Of a stretch of 57,612 nt of DNA, positions 54,520 through 57,612 are shown in pieces; position 1 is the first letter of the stretch; each line of letters opens with the position of its first letter. The stretch is from Limnospira platensis (GTDB taxonomy: Bacteria > Cyanobacteriota > Cyanobacteriia > Cyanobacteriales > Microcoleaceae). The DNA lies in NCBI RefSeq assembly GCF_046480435.1, contig NZ_PKGC01000011.1. One strand, 5' to 3'. The notes under the pieces were generated by a model that saw only the letters and a program-made list of their open reading frames with translations, was not told the origin of the DNA and did not search any database. The position numbers and the translations under genes are program-made.

Positions 54520-55144
54520 GGGTCTTATTTTCCTTTTCTACATAAGCAATCTCATCCCCCTGAAGTTGATAAGCTTGGCTCAAGCATTCTTCTCTTGTTG
54601 GTAAACTCTTTGGGGAAAATAGGGAAAGCTGAACTTCTTGTGCATCGCCAAAATCCCTAAAACCATGCTTAACAAGCATTCTATCTTCCAAATGCTCATG
54701 AGATTCTAAATCCCCATTCTTTAGGATGTGATTTATAGGGATATCAAAATCCCGTAAGTGCTGACAGACCAAGATGGCTCGGTGACAGGTTAATGGATCT
54801 TGTTCAGCACACATCAGCGAAATCTTATGTTTTTTCAAACCTTTATGAAGTCGCTTAATTCCTTGGTGAAAAGCATCTGTAAGAGCAATTCTTTCATATA
54901 CTGCTTTACCATTGATATAGCAGTCGGGGTTACTAGGTCTTGCACCCAGTTCCCGTCCCAGAAAAACATATTGAATTCCTTGTTGAGCGAGAAACTCTTG
55001 TAGGGATGAGCGATTGAAATGTGACAAGAATCGGCTGTAGGGATGTGAACGTACATCAGCAACAGCGGTTACTCGATGCTTTTGGAGTAGGGAGATGAAA
55101 GCATCTATCTCATGATTAGAGTGACCGATACTGAATAACTCCAT
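54509..55144 (-). CDS. DUF488 family protein, first of the operon
   Basis: 211 residues. Full-length family features: FSIGHSNHEIDAFISLLQKH, AVADVRSHPYSRFLSHFNR, GIQYVFLGRELGARPSN, and SLMCAEQDPLTCHRAILVCQ with the CAExxPxxCHR motif. The C-terminal ~50 residues (GFRDFGDAQEVQLSLFSPKS) are an extension beyond the usual domain. GAGG eight bases before the ATG serves as ribosome site. The next gene overlaps by 11 bases. The operon lies between mobile-element remains and a fragment-bearing gap, a setting typical of acquired genes. Confidence 0.85.
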   Translation of the reverse strand: MELFSIGHSNHEIDAFISLLQKHRVTAVADVRSHPYSRFLSHFNRSSLQEFLAQQGIQYVFLGRELGARPSNPDCYINGKAVYERIALTDAFHQGIKRLHKGLKKHKISLMCAEQDPLTCHRAILVCQHLRDFDIPINHILKNGDLESHEHLEDRMLVKHGFRDFGDAQEVQLSLFSPKSLPTREECLSQAYQLQGDEIAYVEKENKTHEN

Positions 55145-55324
55145 ACTGATCCTCTGTTGCTACCTAGTCATACTATTTTATTTGGCGTTCATTGTCTATG
55201 AACCCTCATTATTATGGTAGTACAGACCGGCTTGGCTTGTCAATCTTAACCAGTTTCCAGATCAGCTATAGGAGAGATATCTAAGTATTAATCAGACAAC
55301 GGCAACTCAGCACAACTACGATCG

Positions 55325-55352
55325 CCCTATGCCCTATGCCCTATGCCCTATG
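55325..55352. repeat. Four perfect CCCTATG heptamers
   Basis: CCCTATG recurs at 55325, 55332, 55339 and 55346, followed by broken units (CCATAACCCCTATGCCATAGG). Short tandemly repeated heptamers are a known feature of filamentous cyanobacterial genomes. Confidence 0.95.
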
Positions 55353-55423
55353 CCATAACCCCTATGCCATAGGCCAATTATCCCCCCGATTAGCTTCCCA
55401 GGGAAAAGCGATCGCTTAGGGGA

Positions 55424-55582
55424 TTAACGGAGAACTAGAGGCAAAATACCAATGGCTTGGGTGTTATCTTCTGCGAGGCGATCGCCATTTCCGGCCACAA
55501 ATTCCTTAAACTTCTCCCCATCTTTGATTGGGGATAATTGAATGTATTTTCCCGGTTTTATTATAGGCGATCGCCTCTTGTT
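55424..55582 (-). pseudogene. Possible C-terminal gene fragment, unrecognised
   Basis: On the minus strand 52 open codons end in TAA at 55424-55426. The encoded text reads protein-like (KYIQLSPIKDGEKFKEFVAG, then NGDRLAEDNTQAIGILPLVL) and contains a HIP1 site, but has no start codon; a stop lies just upstream at 55583. I do not know the parent family. The rest of 55145-55666 holds the heptamer repeat and no other gene. Confidence 0.3.
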
Positions 55583-55666
55583 TTAGGCGACTATTCTGAA
55601 AAAACTTGGCTTGGTTAGTATAGATGCATTGTTGCGACCAGATCTGTACCAAATTTACTTTACAAA

Positions 55667-57612
55667 TCACTCCAGATTACTATGCGCCCCGATCGCCACA
55701 AAAGCTGCCCAGTAGTAAGGAGACTCAAAGGGTTTAGCATCCAGCCCATTTTTTCCAAAAAAAGCAGTGAGTGCTTCTTTCATCTCGTGTCGCGAATAGC
55801 CACTAATCAGTGGGCAACCATCAACCCAGTATAACAAAACTTGCACCGTGGCTTCTCGCAGCCATTGCTGACTTTGCTGCAACGCCATAGCCACTGATGA
55901 GTTAGGCTGCTGGTGGAGAGTTTCATAAAAGCGAATCATTAAAATAACCGTGGATACCTCATTGGGACTCCACAGGGAGCCGACCACATTGGCAGCACCC
56001 GCCACAAGAAATCCACTGGGTAAACCGATATATTCATCGGTTTCGTCAAGGGCAACTTGTCCCGTTTCACAGGCCGAAAGGGTGACGAGGTTGCAGTTGC
56101 TCAGATTCAATTGGTTGATAATTTGTTCTAGAGTGAGAACGCCATCAGCGAAGGCAAGACCGGAGTCTAGGGGAGAGTTGAGGTTAAAAGTGCCGTGACC
56201 AGAGAAAAAGAGATGCTCGACGTGGGAGAGGTTGTTGTTCAGGAAATTGGCGAGGTTCGCATTTTCGCGGCGGAGGGTTTGCCTTTGGGGGAATAGAGTG
56301 CCAATGCTTTCAACTTCAATTTCAGACCAGTTTAGGTCTCCGGTGGGGTTTTCGATAGCTAGGAGGCGGTCAAAGTTGGGGCGGACTCGGTTTTGGACTT
56401 GTTGGAGGATTTGGCAGTTAGGGGCATAACCCACGCCTTTGGGGAAGAGGTCTTGTAGGAATTTGCCCTCACCCCCGGCCCCAAAACGGGAGAGGGGAGA
56501 AGATGTGGGGAGGGCATGGAGAGGGAAGAGGTGAAGGTGGCGGTGAGGGATGAGGATGAGTTTTTGGCATTGGGGGAAGTTTTGCAGAAGGTTAGACAGG
56601 ATTTCATTTAGGTGAAGAATTTGGGACAGGGTTTCTAGGCCTTCGGCTAGGGTATTGCGCCATTGGTTGTTGTCTCGGTTGTGGTAGTCGCGCAGGTAGG
56701 TGTTTGTCCAGTCGATGAGGTTATTTCGGTCTTCCTGGGAAGATGTCCAGAGGTTGAAACTTCCGGCGGTGAGAGTGAAGGTGAGGAATTTATCCGGGAG
56801 GATGTACCATTCCAAAATCGCAGTTTCCTCATCCAGTAACTCTTGCATTGCCTCAAAGTGCAGGGGTTTGTAGGGGTCGAGTTCCTCCTTTTGTCGCCGC
56901 AATTGATTGAGGCGGGTAGAGTCCGGGTTCTCCTCTTGTTGCAAGCGGCGGTTTTCTTGGTTAATGGCGATGTTGAGGGATTGCAACTGTTGGCGGATGT
57001 TCTCGGGAATCACGCCCCCCGGATATGCGTCACGGGTGGCGATGAGTTCCACGAGGTTACGGGCTTTGCTGCGATCTACATATTCAAGGGCATCCTGGTA
57101 TTGACCCAACTCTAGGCAGACTTCCACCATACCAGAATCAACCTTGTTCCATTCTTCATTAAAGTTGCGTTTATAGCCCTCACTATCAGCACCTATTTCC
57201 CCCCGCAGATATTCCACCTGTTCCAGCACCTCTTGAAAGCTACGATAGGCATTTTCTAGGGCTTGTTGTTTCTGGGTGGAACTGTTCCCAGCTAGGCGAG
57301 ATTGAGATTGGTAGGCCAAACCAAAGTTGTTCAAAGTTTTTGCTAAATCCCGGGCTAACCCCAAATGCCGCTGAATCGCTGCGGCTTCATCGTAGGCGGC
57401 GATCGCACTGTCGAGATTTGCTGCCGGGTTGATGCCCATCTCGGCTTGGAGGCGGTAGGCATTCCCTAAGTTGGTCAGGGTAGTGGAGAGGTCTTTTTCT
57501 AACCCTAACCGCCGTAAAATTTCTGCCGCTTCATCGTAAGCGGCGATCGCCCCATCGAGATTGGCGGCCGGGTTGATGCCCATCTCAGCTTGGGTGCGGT
57601 AGGCATTCCCTA
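55667..57612 (-). CDS. CHAT-domain protease-like protein with TPR repeats (runs off right edge)
   Basis: The frame is open to the right edge, so the true N-terminus is missing; 648 codons are visible. The N-terminal part has near-identical TPR units of 46 residues (GNAYRLQAEMGINPAANLD, AIAAYDEAA), then ordinary TPRs and a coiled segment. The C-terminal ~330 residues are a CHAT caspase-like domain: the catalytic His is in HLFFSGHGTFNL and the Cys in LVTLSACETGQVAL, with GLPSGFLVAGAANVVGSLWS after it. CHAT proteases are activated by partners and cut targets in several defence and death systems (for example gasdermin cleavage). No target is visible in this window. Both catalytic residues are present. 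Confidence 0.9.
   Translation of the reverse strand, partial: GNAYRTQAEMGINPAANLDGAIAAYDEAAEILRRLGLEKDLSTTLTNLGNAYRLQAEMGINPAANLDSAIAAYDEAAAIQRHLGLARDLAKTLNNFGLAYQSQSRLAGNSSTQKQQALENAYRSFQEVLEQVEYLRGEIGADSEGYKRNFNEEWNKVDSGMVEVCLELGQYQDALEYVDRSKARNLVELIATRDAYPGGVIPENIRQQLQSLNIAINQENRRLQQEENPDSTRLNQLRRQKEELDPYKPLHFEAMQELLDEETAILEWYILPDKFLTFTLTAGSFNLWTSSQEDRNNLIDWTNTYLRDYHNRDNNQWRNTLAEGLETLSQILHLNEILSNLLQNFPQCQKLILIPHRHLHLFPLHALPTSSPLSRFGAGGEGKFLQDLFPKGVGYAPNCQILQQVQNRVRPNFDRLLAIENPTGDLNWSEIEVESIGTLFPQRQTLRRENANLANFLNNNLSHVEHLFFSGHGTFNLNSPLDSGLAFADGVLTLEQIINQLNLSNCNLVTLSACETGQVALDETDEYIGLPSGFLVAGAANVVGSLWSPNEVSTVILMIRFYETLHQQPNSSVAMALQQSQQWLREATVQVLLYWVDGCPLISGYSRHEMKEALTAFFGKNGLDAKPFESPYYWAAFVAIGAHSNLE

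Noticed and set aside
55325..55380. CCCTATG repeats as a CRISPR-like array
   Set aside because: Units are 7 bases with no spacers; this is a short tandem repeat.

Overview
The window looks like chromosomal DNA of a filamentous, non-heterocystous cyanobacterium close to Arthrospira/Limnospira. This rests on the abundance of the HIP1 octamer GCGATCGC, a Psb27 photosystem II lipoprotein, the cyanobacterial 'photosystem II S4' protein, very large CBS/PAS/GAF sensor proteins, a CHAT-TPR protease, Uma2 endonucleases and PEP-CTERM proteins. The genus is my inference. Two runs of N fall inside gnd, so this is a gapped draft assembly.

Layout. Positions 1-4048 (minus strand): the start of a secreted glycoside-hydrolase-like protein, two lipid enzymes (CDP-alcohol phosphotransferase, diacylglycerol-kinase-like) and a stand-alone AAA/ABC ATPase. 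Positions 4.3-8.9 kb: central carbon metabolism (glgP, gnd); the glgP leader contains a worn right end of a tnpB-type insertion sequence. Positions 8.9-11.6 kb: a tandem pair of pentapeptide-repeat/RidA fusions with the stub of a third copy, then a MITE-like element. Positions 11.9-18.4 kb: S4 protein, recJ, two nearly identical Uma2 genes, a hypothetical gene and prfB with its programmed frameshift. Positions 18.8-23.3 kb: two PEP-CTERM paralogues sharing an upstream direct repeat, a MidA-type methyltransferase and a second methyltransferase. Positions 23.4-43.8 kb: signalling. It holds a hybrid kinase with a degenerate N-terminal receiver, a REC-GAF-GGDEF protein with a frameshifted end, a 1608-residue CBS/PAS/GAF/GGDEF sensor and a GAF/PAS hybrid kinase, mixed with phosphohexomutase, an ArsM-like methyltransferase, Psb27, a second glycoside-hydrolase-like protein, an SPFH protein and an ABC-F ATPase. 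Positions 44-51.4 kb: an RTX-type gene broken by a stop codon, dusA, Ap4A phosphorylase, a MauE-thioredoxin fusion, a nuclease-like protein, a SOUL protein and cysH. Positions 51.4-53.4 kb: mobile-element wreckage, namely a candidate IscB-type omega RNA (HEARO-like) with no IscB, and a tnpB lacking the first RuvC motif. Positions 53.4-55.1 kb: a compact three-gene operon DUF488-DUF488-dual-OB. Positions 55.4-57.6 kb: a gene fragment and a CHAT-TPR protein that runs off the right edge.

The best candidate for an undescribed system is the DUF488/DUF488/dual-OB operon beside the two OMEGA-type relics. Other points of interest are the tandem pentapeptide-RidA fusions that have lost the RidA arginine, the 11-bp-period direct repeats upstream of several genes, and a run of small lesions (a TAG in the RTX gene, a one-base loss in the GGDEF gene, the tnpB deletion). 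Recent tandem duplication is a theme of this stretch.
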